DNA of 64,000 nucleotides, taken from Streptomyces roseoverticillatus. Its GTDB lineage: Bacteria > Actinomycetota > Actinomycetes > Streptomycetales > Streptomycetaceae. Below, piece by piece: positions 35,684-42,896 of the stretch. Position numbers and translations under genes: made by a program. Each line of letters opens with the position of its first letter. Positions within the stretch are counted from its first letter, which is position 1. The notes under the pieces were generated by a model. The model worked only from the letters and a program-made list of their open reading frames with translations, had not been told where the DNA came from and did not search any database. Location: contig NZ_JOFL01000026.1 of the NCBI RefSeq assembly GCF_000719265.1, positions 32,032-96,031 on the forward strand. The letters run 5' to 3'.

Positions 35684-36390
35684 GGAGCGCCGCCCTCGCC
35701 GGCCGCGCCCGCGTCCGCCCCTTCGCCCTGCGGCCGCTGCTTGCCCTGCGCCGTGACGAGCCCCGCCCGGTCGGCGACGATCGCGGCCTGGACGCGGTTG
35801 AGCCCGCCGAGCTTGCCGAGCACCGCGCGGACGTGGTCCTTGACCGTGCTGGGCGCGAGCCCCATCCGCTCGGCGATCTGCGGGTTGGGCAGCCCGGCGC
35901 CGAGGTGCGCGAGCACCTCCCGCTCGCGCGGGGTGAGCACCGACACCGCCTCGGCGGCCGTGGTCTCCGCCTCGGACGCGAGGTAGCCGCCGATCACCGC
36001 GCGGGTCACGCCGGGGTCGAGGACGCTGCCGCCCGCCGCGAGGGTTCGCACGGCCTGGACGAGCTGCTCCGGGTCGGTGTCCTTGAGGAGGAAGCCGGTC
36101 GCGCCGCCGCGCAGGGCCGCCGCCAGGTACTCGTTGGCGTCGAAGGTCGTGAGCATGGCGACCGCGGGCGGGCGCGGGGCGTCGCGCAGCGCGCGCAGGA
36201 CGGTCAGCCCGTCGACGTCCGGCATCCGGATGTCCAGCAGGACGACATCGGGGGCGCAGTCGCGCACGGTCGCGACGGCCTCGCCGCCGCCGCAGTCGGC
36301 GACCACCTCGATGTCCGGGGCCGTGCCCAGGATCATCCGCAGCCCGGACCGGACGAGCTGCTCGTCGTCCACCACCGCAACACGGATCAC
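35680..36390 (-). CDS. NarL/LuxR-family response regulator
   Basis: A 236-aa regulator. The receiver domain (1 to about 120) has Asp pair VVDDEQLVRSG, phospho-Asp in VVLLDIRMPDVDGL, and Lys in FLLKDTDPEQL. The C-terminal LuxR-type HTH has LTPREREVLAHLGAGLPNPQ and APSTVKDHVRAVLGKLG. The last 20 residues are a Gly/Gln/Ala tail. GTG start with AAGAGGTAA upstream. First gene of the operon with the kinase. Confidence 0.93.
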   Translation of the reverse strand: MIRVAVVDDEQLVRSGLRMILGTAPDIEVVADCGGGEAVATVRDCAPDVVLLDIRMPDVDGLTVLRALRDAPRPPAVAMLTTFDANEYLAAALRGGATGFLLKDTDPEQLVQAVRTLAAGGSVLDPGVTRAVIGGYLASEAETTAAEAVSVLTPREREVLAHLGAGLPNPQIAERMGLAPSTVKDHVRAVLGKLGGLNRVQAAIVADRAGLVTAQGKQRPQGEGADAGAAGEGGAP

Positions 36391-36795
36391 CTGCCGTTAC
36401 CTCTTCCACGCCTACCGCTGCCGCTGCTCTGTGCGCTCACGACCGGCTAGACCCTGTTCAGGGGGGTCCGGTTCCGGTCACGTGCCCCCAGACTGCCGTA
36501 CCGGTCCGACAACCACCGCCCAAAACGGAGCGTGGCGCTCCGCCCGATCGCCCCGGCCGTCTTCCCGCCGGTCCCCCCGATCGGCGGTGGTACCCCCTCC
36601 GATCGGCGGGGGCGAGCCGGGACCCGCGGCGGATTCCGTACGGGGCGCGCGGACGGCAGAGTGCTGTTCGTACTGCAGCATGCCGGGACTGACCTACCGG
36701 CAGTGAGGTGCTGCGGCACACGGCCGCGGACCGCCGCATCCCCCACAAGCGGCGGCCCCGATGCTCGGAAGGGGAACTTCTGAGTGGCCGAACTG
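36391..36795. other. Promoter region of the two-component operon and left edge of the island
   Basis: No gene supported. CCGATCGGCGG occurs as a direct repeat at 36577-36587 and 36599-36609, 22 bp apart (two helix turns), a plausible binding site for the response regulator. The boundary with the mobile island lies in or just right of this stretch; no att sequence could be fixed. Confidence 0.4.
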
Positions 36796-36821
36796 CCCCG
36801 CCCGGAGAGATCCGGGCGGGG
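36796..36821. terminator. Perfect hairpin terminator at the island's left end
   Basis: CCCCGCCCGGA-GAGA-TCCGGGCGGGG, seven nt beyond the stop of the 36829-37038 gene. Confidence 0.75.
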
Positions 36822-36828
36822 CGGGGGA

Positions 36829-37038
36829 TTACTTGAGGAGGGTGCGCACCACGTCGTCCGGGTGCGGGCCGGGCGTGAGCGTCGGCGCGCACGGCGGGCA
36901 GGCGTACAGGGTGACTCCGTGTCCGCTGCCCGTGATGAGGTGGCGGACGACGACGGGTGCGCTGGTGCGCGTGCCGCAGTTGCAGCACTCGGCGTCCGGT
37001 GCGGCGGAGATGGGCGGGAAGGCGTCGACGATGCTCAT
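36829..37038 (-). CDS. Small Cys-containing hypothetical protein of the island
   Basis: A 69-aa protein with two Cys pairs (ECCNCGTR and ACPPCAP), which may bind zinc. Its ATG overlaps the stop of the upstream 130-aa gene (ATGA). Proteins of this type occur in actinomycete integrative elements; function unknown. A perfect terminator follows. Confidence 0.6.
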   Translation of the reverse strand: MSIVDAFPPISAAPDAECCNCGTRTSAPVVVRHLITGSGHGVTLYACPPCAPTLTPGPHPDDVVRTLLK

Positions 37039-37427
37039 GCCGCACCCCCGGCCATCCACGCCGACGCAGGGAAGGGCGCGCCGGGGTACGTGTACGGGTG
37101 GTCGATGCTGTCGAGTGCGAGGCTGAGCGCCGTGCGCCGCTCGTGCTGTACGGCCCGCAGTTGGAGAGTCGTCTCGGCGAGGACGTAGGGGCGGGCTAAT
37201 GCCACCTCTTCGCCATTCAGCGGCATCAGGCGCTCAATCACGTGCTCCGGGGTGGGTGTCGTCCACGGCCTGTCCCACGGGCTGACAGCGGGCTGGACGG
37301 GGCCGCGGTATCGGGCGCTGTGACGTCCGGGCGGCGGGGCTACGGTGCGGCGGATTTGTGAGCGGGTGCCGGCGGGGACTAAGAGGCGGAGTGCCCACTT
37401 CAGGGCACGGGCGATAGCATCGCGCAT
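37035..37427 (-). CDS. Hypothetical protein of integrative-element type
   Basis: 130 aa, N-terminal basic helix (MRDAIARALKWALRLLVPAG), no catalytic motif recognised. AGGAG lies 9 nt before the ATG. It is the first gene of a two-gene operon and is divergent from the GntR regulator. The combination of this gene type with a small Cys protein and GntR is characteristic of Streptomyces integrative elements. Function unknown. Confidence 0.6.
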   Translation of the reverse strand: MRDAIARALKWALRLLVPAGTRSQIRRTVAPPPGRHSARYRGPVQPAVSPWDRPWTTPTPEHVIERLMPLNGEEVALARPYVLAETTLQLRAVQHERRTALSLALDSIDHPYTYPGAPFPASAWMAGGAA

Positions 37428-37456
37428 GGTCGTTCAGCTCCTCGAAAGCTGTTCGG

Positions 37457-37505
37457 CTAAGCCCCGATGGACCGGGCCTAATCGGTCTGTCGGGGCGCTT
37501 TTGTT
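37457..37505 (+). terminator. Branched hairpin with T-tract upstream of gntR
   Basis: Outer arms GCCCCGA (37461-37467) and TCGGGGC (37490-37496), inner stem GACCG/CGGTC, followed by GCTTTTGTTG. This is a classic intrinsic terminator, unusual in this genome for having a T-tract. It would stop rightward transcription before the GntR gene. Confidence 0.65.
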
Positions 37506-37519
37506 GTGCGCCGCTGACG

Positions 37520-37599
37520 CTAGACCCGACCTGTCTAACCTGTCTACACGTCTAACTCGACTGCATGTCTAAAATGCTCTGTATCCGGCCGGGTGTCTA
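37520..37599. repeat. Iterated TGTCTA operator region
   Basis: TGTCTA or CGTCTA occurs at 37532, 37541, 37549, 37566 and 37594, plus the inverse CTAGAC at 37520, all within 80 nt before the GntR start. Likely regulator-binding iterons. Confidence 0.5.
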
Positions 37600-37609
37600 C
37601 GCTCTCTTC

Positions 37610-37909
37610 ATGCCCGAGCGTCCGAGTGATCCCCATGCCCCACGCGCCCCGTACATGCGGGTGCTCGCCGTGCTCTTGGCGGATATCGAGTCGGGGAAGT
37701 ACGGCCCCGGTGACCCCATCCCCTCTGAAGCGGATCTGTGCAAGACGCATGGCGTGGCACGCGAGACCGCCCGCCGTGCTGTTCGGGTGCTTCGGGAGCG
37801 GGGGATTGTCGAGACTGAGTGGGGTAAAGGCAGCCGCGTGAGGAGCGCGACGCAGGGTGCAGACACACTGGGTGATGGCAGCAGCGATCAGCAGCACCGG
37901 TCACAGTGA
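37610..37909 (+). CDS. GntR-family regulator (short, DNA-binding domain only)
   Basis: A 99-aa protein that is essentially one winged-helix domain: PYMRVLAVLLADIESGKYGP, IPSEADLCKTHGVARETARR, AVRVLRERGIVETEWGKGSR. No effector domain. Short GntR proteins of this kind repress excision/transfer genes in integrative elements. The iterated TGTCTA region immediately upstream suggests autoregulation. An in-frame ATG at 37565 exists but would lie inside the operator. Confidence 0.88.
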   Translation: MPERPSDPHAPRAPYMRVLAVLLADIESGKYGPGDPIPSEADLCKTHGVARETARRAVRVLRERGIVETEWGKGSRVRSATQGADTLGDGSSDQQHRSQ

Positions 37910-37919
37910 CTTGAGTGAA

Positions 37920-37951
37920 GAAAGGCCCCCGCCGTCGAGCAAGGGCCTTTC
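37920..37951. terminator. Terminator after gntR
   Basis: GAAAGGCCC (37920-37928) and GGGCCTTTC (37943-37951) form a hairpin with T-rich flank, serving both converging transcripts. Confidence 0.75.
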
Positions 37952-37972
37952 TCGTTCATCGCATGCGCCGCG

Positions 37973-38323
37973 CTATGCGGTTGCGCGCTGCGCTCCATGC
38001 TGTGCGCGCAACTCCGCTAGCTCCCGCTGGTACATCGGCCCCGCAGCGTGGGCTGCGTGGTCGGGTGTCGGGGCAGACTGTTCGATGATGTGGTGAGCTG
38101 CGGCTTTGAGTGCTGCAGCCCAGGCCAGCACGTGCTGTTGAGCGCTGCGCCCGCATTCCTGCGGCTCCCCGGGAAGGCATACCGGGAGGGGCGGGCCGAT
38201 CTTGTTCGCCGCGTGCCGCAGGTACCGGGCGATCTGCGCCCACTCTTCCTCGGTCCGCTGGACAGCAGCGGGGTGGTGGTTCTCCGCCGGCCATCCGCCG
38301 AAGTCGTCTCCGTGATCATCCAT
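37973..38323 (-). CDS. Hypothetical protein downstream of the radical SAM gene
   Basis: 116 aa, helical, rich in His, Ala and Gln, with two Cys and no recognised domain. The ATG at 38323, with AGGAGCG before it, starts 21 nt after the radical SAM stop. It is therefore the last gene of the DUF7848-like/radical SAM operon, and its product may be a partner or substrate-handling protein. Confidence 0.65.
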   Translation of the reverse strand: MDDHGDDFGGWPAENHHPAAVQRTEEEWAQIARYLRHAANKIGPPLPVCLPGEPQECGRSAQQHVLAWAAALKAAAHHIIEQSAPTPDHAAHAAGPMYQRELAELRAQHGAQRATA

Positions 38324-38344
38324 GGGCAGCGCTCCTGAGGCGTT

Positions 38345-39253
38345 CTACGCGGACGCGCCGATCGTAGCCGTGGCCGGCGGGATGTCCGCTGCCTTCGGGT
38401 CGCAGTGCCCCACAGTGGGGACACAGGGCCCGCACGGTCCGCAGCTCGGGAGGAACTGGGGCGGGGTGCAACGCCCGGCGGGCTTCAGTCCGTGGGCTGC
38501 TGCGATTTCGGCGCGAGCCTCCACCGTGCGTGTGCTGTTCCAGATGTCCGCGAGCGGGGTTTCGCGGACGTTCCCCAGAGTGATGAACCGTCCCAGTACG
38601 CACGGCCACACGTTCCCCTCGGGGCCGATGGCGACCTGCCCGAGCGCGCAGTGTCCGCACAGGTCGTTGACCGTCGGGTCGGCTCCCTTGCCGGCCCGCC
38701 CGAACGCCCGTGTCCGGTCACCGCCGACGTGCCCGACCCCGATCGTCTGCAGGTCGGCGGCTGCTGCGCCGACGCGCTGGTCCGCGCTTACGGCGACGAT
38801 GCCCCCGCGAATAGGGATGCCGAGATCCACCGCCCTTTGGATGTTGGCCCGGGTCTTCCGGTGCGAGCCTCGGAGCCGTGTCACTCCGTCGTGCTCCGCT
38901 GCGTTGTCGGAGTAGTACGACGTGGCGAGCCTGACGCTGCACTCCTTGAACACCTCCCACAATCCGTTACGGATGTAGGTCATGTTCGAGAACACCTCGA
39001 TGGAGAGCCCGGCGCCGTGGGCGTACATGATCAGCTCGGGCAGGTGCGGGTACAGGGTCGGTTCGCCACCGATGAACTGCACGTCAGGGGTACCCATGTC
39101 TGCCAACTGGTCGATGACGTGCTTCCAGTCCGGAACGGTCATGGTTCCGTGCGTGCCCTTGGGGCCCGAGTCGGCGTAGCAGTGGTCACAGGACTCGTTA
39201 CAGAATCCCGTCACCTCCAGCCAGGTGAACTTCAGTAACCTGGAATCGCCCAT
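38345..39253 (-). CDS. Radical SAM/SPASM-domain protein
   Basis: A 302-aa radical S-adenosylmethionine enzyme. The cluster motif is CNESCDHC (about residues 17-24), followed by GGEPTLYP as the SAM-binding GGE region. The C-terminal half has a SPASM-like set, CGHCALGQVAIGPEGNVWPC and LGNVRETPLADIWNS, with further Cys at CGPCGPC for auxiliary clusters. SPASM enzymes usually modify peptides (thioether, epimer or C-C links) or anaerobic protein targets. The ATG at 39253 has GAAGGAAGG upstream. The target is not known; no classical precursor peptide is adjacent. Confidence 0.88.
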   Translation of the reverse strand: MGDSRLLKFTWLEVTGFCNESCDHCYADSGPKGTHGTMTVPDWKHVIDQLADMGTPDVQFIGGEPTLYPHLPELIMYAHGAGLSIEVFSNMTYIRNGLWEVFKECSVRLATSYYSDNAAEHDGVTRLRGSHRKTRANIQRAVDLGIPIRGGIVAVSADQRVGAAAADLQTIGVGHVGGDRTRAFGRAGKGADPTVNDLCGHCALGQVAIGPEGNVWPCVLGRFITLGNVRETPLADIWNSTRTVEARAEIAAAHGLKPAGRCTPPQFLPSCGPCGPCVPTVGHCDPKAADIPPATATIGASA

Positions 39254-39357
39254 GAGCGGCCTTCCTTCGATGCGAGGTCCGGGGTGAACAGCCGGCGGGG
39301 AAGTGGCTGCTTCCCCGCCGTACGGGGTGCGGTGCGAGGACCGCGACAGACGGCGAC

Positions 39358-39591
39358 CTAGCCCATCCACGCCCGCCACGGGCGCTTGATGATCTCCGTG
39401 TACGAGTTGTGGGACGGATTGGTCCGCACGTGACCCAAAATCCACTCGGCGGCGGCATCCGGGTCGGCGGTCCTCGTGGAGCCTTCACCGCACACATCGC
39501 ACTCCCGGGCGTAGGTGCGGGGTTTCGCGTCGGGCTCCTCATCGCGATGGACGGTCCAGTCCACTTGTCGGATCACGGCACGTGTACTCAT
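39358..39591 (-). CDS. Small Cys protein (DUF7848-like)
   Basis: 77 aa. ARECDVCGEGS in the middle, then an AAEWILGHVRTNPSHNSYTE segment; this pattern (CxxC, EWxxxH, conserved His near a Thr/Tyr) resembles the DUF7848 family common in Streptomyces. First gene of the radical SAM operon. It could be a partner, a zinc-ribbon regulator or, less likely, the peptide acted on by the radical SAM enzyme. Assignment is from memory of the family and not verified. Confidence 0.6.
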   Translation of the reverse strand: MSTRAVIRQVDWTVHRDEEPDAKPRTYARECDVCGEGSTRTADPDAAAEWILGHVRTNPSHNSYTEIIKRPWRAWMG

Positions 39592-39742
39592 TCGGGCTCA
39601 TCCCTTCGACGGCTGCCTGCCAGCGCCACTGGTGTACCGGCGTGCCTCTGAGCGGCGCGGCGACCGTCAAGGCGTCATTGCGGCGTCATTCGTTGGTCAA
39701 AAGCCGTGCCCAACTGTCGCCCGACGCCCTACTGTCGAAGAT
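39592..39742. promoter_or_regulatory. Divergent promoter region of the radical SAM operon and XRE regulator
   Basis: 151 nt with short direct repeats GCGTCATT (about 39671 and 39681) and ACTGTCG (about 39714 and 39732). These are candidate operators for the adjacent XRE regulator. Confidence 0.35.
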
Positions 39743-40528
39743 GTGGCCGAACCCAACACGATCCTTCGCGCCGTCCGGATCAGCCTGCGCATGTCCCAGG
39801 ATGATCTCGCCCTCGCCATACGCCAGGCGGGGAAGGAAGCGGGCGAGCCGAACGACTGCGCCAAGCGCAACGTGCAGCGATGGGAGTCAGGGAACGTGCT
39901 CAATCCACGCCCTGTCTACGCCAGAGCACTTGAGCGCGTTACGGGGCTACCGATCGAAGCTTTGGGGTTCGCCATACCAGTCCCGGTCGCGCACACGAAA
40001 GACGAGCCGACGGTCGAGCGTTCTGCGAGATCCGAGCCGAAGACCGTGGAGTCCCGAGCCGCAACAGCCCTAGGAGGTGCTGTCCCCATGGCCAAGCACA
40101 ACGATCACGGCACCCTGTCGGGCATCTGGCTGTCCCGATACGAGTACCACTCATCAGGAAGGGAAGCCGACTTCACCGGGGAACACTATGTCGTGGTACT
40201 CCAGCACGGGAACAAGCTAACGGCCCGCTCACTGCCCGAGGGTTCCTCGAACCCGAACTCCCCGCTCACCCTGGACCTGACTGTCGAAGGGAACGTGGTC
40301 ACGGGTACGTGGCGCGAGGAAACGGCACAGGACGGCTACTACGCCGGTGCCGCCTACCACGGAGCCGTACAGCTTCTTGTCGAGCCTACGGGCCGAAAGA
40401 TGACCGGAAAGTGGGTCGGATTCGGCAAGGACTTTGACGTGAATACCGGCCCCTGGGAACTGGTCTTCAAAGACGCATCCACATCAAAGGTCACGATGGC
40501 CGAGTACAACCGCTCGCCGAGGACGTGA
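39743..40528 (+). CDS. XRE-family regulator with a beta-rich C-terminal sensor domain
   Basis: A 261-aa protein. Residues 1-75 form a HTH with an insertion (RISLRMSQDDLALAIRQAGK, then KRNVQRWESGNVLNPRPVYA). A linker follows, then residues about 115-255, a beta-rich domain with GTLSGIWLSRYEY, HYVVVLQHGNKLTAR, VVTGTWREET and MTGKWVGFGKDFDVN. Its strand pattern and G-x-W motif recall calycin/lipocalin-like barrels, so it may bind a small ligand or peptide. GTG start. Divergent from the radical SAM operon, which it probably controls. Confidence 0.75.
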   Translation: MAEPNTILRAVRISLRMSQDDLALAIRQAGKEAGEPNDCAKRNVQRWESGNVLNPRPVYARALERVTGLPIEALGFAIPVPVAHTKDEPTVERSARSEPKTVESRAATALGGAVPMAKHNDHGTLSGIWLSRYEYHSSGREADFTGEHYVVVLQHGNKLTARSLPEGSSNPNSPLTLDLTVEGNVVTGTWREETAQDGYYAGAAYHGAVQLLVEPTGRKMTGKWVGFGKDFDVNTGPWELVFKDASTSKVTMAEYNRSPRT

Positions 40529-40557
40529 AGCCCTAGCTCGCGATCCCGACACAAAGA

Positions 40558-40609
40558 AAAGCCCCCGTGCTCGTCATCCCTATCCGGGATGAACAAGCGC
40601 GGGGGCTTT
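40558..40609. terminator. Bidirectional intrinsic terminator
   Basis: AAAGCCCCCG...CGGGGGCTTT outer stem with inner CATCCC/GGGATG hairpin, between convergent XRE and capsid genes. Confidence 0.85.
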
Positions 40610-40617
40610 GTGGTTCG

Positions 40618-41552
40618 TCAGCCGACCAGGACGTTGGTCAGGCGGGCGGCGGCCTTACCCCCGAAGAGGGCGAGGCCGCAGTAGAAGTCAATGCGCGTGC
40701 GGTAGACAGGCTTGTCGTGGGACTCGCCAAGGTCGGTGGCCTGGACTCCGCCGTTGGTCAGCCCGGATACCCCGGCGTCGGCCTCCGTGGAGCCGAAGCG
40801 GACCGCGTAAATGTCGCCGGTCTGCTTCCCGCCTGTACCTGCGGTGAGCGGCAGGACGTCGGCTCCGTCCAACTTCTGCCCGGCGTCCAGGAGCGGCACG
40901 CCCTTCCACGTAGTGGTGCGCTTGCCCGCGATTTCCTCCCGCAAGAGCTCCCCGCCACCCAGCCGGCGAAACCCGGACTCGACCTTTGCCCGGAGAGCGG
41001 CGTTCATGTAGAGCGCACCGTTGGCGCCACTGATGCCCCGTACCTGCGCGGTCAGCGCGTCCAGAGTGTCAAAGAAGTCATGGCCGTTGGCCACCGGGCC
41101 AACGCCCTTGGCGTCCAGGACCTGCGCGCCGAACACTCGCTTGCGCAGGCCGTCAAAGCCCTTCGGGTTGACCTCCACGTCACCGTTGAAGAACTGGTCG
41201 GCGAAGTGCACCGATGCAGCCTTGACCTTAAGCATCGTCTGGACGGCCCGCTGGTCGTTGAGGTTGCTGCGGGTCTGGACGATGAACTTGTCCACGTCCG
41301 CGTCACCACCGAGGATGGCAAGGGTCTCGATCCGCTGGTCCAGCGTTCCTGTGCTCTCGGGGTAGGCCTCATTCACGGCCCGAAGGAAACCCCGGGAAGA
41401 GTCGACTCTTCGTTGTACCTGTAAGCATTTCCCTCGATCTGTATCGGCGGCAGCCTGTCCAGAATGGGGGACTCCTGTACGAACGTTTCAATCACGCCGC
41501 GCTGAAGCATGTCGGTAGAGAGCTTCGCGGATTCGGCAAGGGTAAGAGTCAT
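40618..41552 (-). pseudogene. Phage major capsid protein (HK97-like), frameshifted
   Basis: The 5' part (ATG 41552, good GAAGGAGA site) encodes 59 aa with LTLAESAKLSTDMLQRGVIE and YNEESTLPGVSF, then stops at 41373. The next frame continues RAVNEAYPESTGTLDQRIE, TLAILGGDADVDKFIVQTRS down to 40618. Together they give about 311 aa, the size and layout of the capsid family seen in phages with this N-terminal motif. Total length is 935 nt, one short of a multiple of three, so a single-base deletion near 41376-41382 explains the break. No protease, portal or tail gene is near. Confidence 0.7.
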
Positions 41553-41708
41553 CTGTTTTCTCCTTCAGAGGGCGTCCGTGACCAACCGCCGCATGAGCGC
41601 AGATTGTTTTCAGTGGTTGCATGACCCGCAGAAAGGCTCAAATGAGCCATGCGAGAAATCCCCCTCCCTGCCGCTCGGCGCGGGAGGAGGGAGGGAGTAC
41701 CTCCCTGG

Positions 41709-42101
41709 TCAGAACAGCGGACGCTCGGCCTCACGCCGTGATCGAGCCTCAGCAGCCCATCCACCCGGTTGTCGGCGAGCCGTCTCCCCGTTGTGGCACC
41801 CGACGCACAGCGGACGCAGGTGCTTCGCCGCATCAGGATCCGACTCGCCCCGAGTAAGCAACTCCCGTCGACTCAGAGGGAAGTGATCCGCGACGTTCGC
41901 CGCACGACCGCACAGCACGCACCACGGGTGGGCATAAAGGTAGGCCCGCCGGCGACGCTGCCAACGTGTGTCATAGACGGCACCACCACGCGAGGCACGA
42001 TCCCGCTCGGACTCACGCTGGTGCCGCTCACAACGCCCACCGGCCCGGGTCAGCTCAGGGCGCCCGGGGGTACTGCAAGGGGGGCGGGGTCGTCTGGGCA
42101 T
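41709..42101 (-). CDS. HNH endonuclease (phage type)
   Basis: 130 aa. N-terminal Arg/Pro/Cys-rich part, then the HNH core: WCVLCGR, ADHFPLSRREL and LRPLCVGCHNGETARR, with two CxxC zinc pairs and the catalytic His. In phages, HNH proteins of this kind sit beside the terminase and aid DNA packaging. Here it directly precedes the broken capsid gene. The ATG at 42101 has GGAGGTG upstream; a GTG at 42110 is possible. Confidence 0.85.
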   Translation of the reverse strand: MPRRPRPPCSTPGRPELTRAGGRCERHQRESERDRASRGGAVYDTRWQRRRRAYLYAHPWCVLCGRAANVADHFPLSRRELLTRGESDPDAAKHLRPLCVGCHNGETARRQPGGWAAEARSRREAERPLF

Positions 42102-42250
42102 GGGGGGCACCTCCGAACAAGGGGGCGGAAGGCGGCCTTTGTCACTCTATCGGACTACGCGACGTTTACCCGGCACGAGAATGGAAAGTTCGTCGGCGAC
42201 ACCGAGCGGCACCGCTCAACCTCCACGAGACCTGTAGCAAAGGTGAGTTA

Positions 42251-42448
42251 ATGCATCGCATCGCAGCTGTCATTCTCGGGAGCGCCGCACTCCTTGTCCT
42301 CCTCGCCTTTCCCGCCAGCGCGGCAGCTGAAGTACCCCGCGTAGGTAACGTAACTGACACATTTGAACTCGACGGCACCGTTGCAAATGACGACGTCTAT
42401 CTACGTGTGCACGGTCAACTCCCTGCAGTGTCCCTCCTACGGTCCTAG
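42251..42448 (+). CDS. Small predicted secreted peptide
   Basis: 65 aa with a clear signal peptide (MHRIAAVILGSAALLVLLAF, cleavage near ASAAAE), leaving a mature part of about 40 residues without Cys (ends HGQLPAVSLLRS). Ribosome-binding site AAAGGTGAG. It overlaps by 4 nt the stop of the opposite-strand HNH gene. No family recognised. It could be a truncated remnant, since the mature region ends abruptly. Confidence 0.5.
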   Translation: MHRIAAVILGSAALLVLLAFPASAAAEVPRVGNVTDTFELDGTVANDDVYLRVHGQLPAVSLLRS

Positions 42449-42780
42449 GCCACCCCGAACTCCGTCGCCGTCTTGAGCCCGTGGCACGGGCGACACAGGA
42501 CCTGAACGTTCCCGTCCGTGTCCTCCCCACCCATCGCCAGGGGCCTCACGTGGTCCACGTTGACCAGGTCCGCGGGGAAGTCACCCAAGCACCAGTCGCA
42601 CCATGCGGCCCCCTTCGCCTGGATCCGTCGGCGGAGCCTCGCAGCGCCGTCATACCGGACAGCACGCCGCCGGCCCCGTGAGCGTCGAGCACGAACCGCA
42701 GGACGGTCCTCGTGCGCCTGGTGGTGCGTCTCGCAGCGGCCCCGGTGCGTCCCGGGCTCCGAGCAGTCGATACAGCGCAT
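42445..42780 (-). CDS. HNH endonuclease
   Basis: 111 aa. N-terminal CxxC-type region (RCIDCSEPGTHRGRCETHH), a basic middle, then a canonical HNH core: AAWCDWCLGDFP, VNVDHVRPLAMGGEDTDGNV and QVLCRPCHGLKTATE. The ATG at 42780 has GAGGGGGC upstream. It lies 30 nt after two tRNA-like genes on the same strand and shares family with the second HNH gene at 41709, though the two are clearly different proteins. Confidence 0.88.
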   Translation of the reverse strand: MRCIDCSEPGTHRGRCETHHQAHEDRPAVRARRSRGRRRAVRYDGAARLRRRIQAKGAAWCDWCLGDFPADLVNVDHVRPLAMGGEDTDGNVQVLCRPCHGLKTATEFGVA

Positions 42781-42809
42781 GGCGCCCCCTCTATGGTCTT
42801 GTCGTTGCG

Positions 42810-42883
42810 TGCCCGCCCCCGGACTCGAACCGGGAACATCAGCGGTCTAGGCGCTGCGCCTCTTGCCGTTGGGCTAGGCGGGC
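42810..42883 (-). tRNA. tRNA-like gene, formal anticodon UAG with C33
   Basis: Full cloverleaf: acceptor GCCCGCC/GGCGGGC (7 bp), short D stem, anticodon stem CAGCG/CGCTG with loop CCTAGAC, 5-nt variable region, T arm CCCGG-TTCGAGT-CCGGG, discriminator A, no encoded CCA. The loop puts UAG at 34-36 but has C where U33 is nearly universal. UAG would read Leu CUA, yet the short variable arm is not a Leu tRNA. It may be a decaying phage tRNA or a specialised decoy. Confidence 0.6.
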
Positions 42884-42896
42884 TGGTGGTACTGCT

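Noticed and set aside
34544..36409. Single 621-aa protein combining the kinase with the upstream frame
   Set aside because: Upstream part is the antisense-like wrong frame of the response regulator; the GTG at 35683 overlapping its stop is the natural kinase start.
36750..36780. CCCGATGCTC near the left island edge matches GAGCATCGGG near 45937 as an att pair
   Set aside because: The copies are inverted relative to each other; flanking att sites of an integrated element must be direct.
41370..41385. Programmed -1 frameshift in the capsid gene
   Set aside because: No X-XXY-YYZ slippery heptamer at the junction; a mutation or sequence error is simpler.
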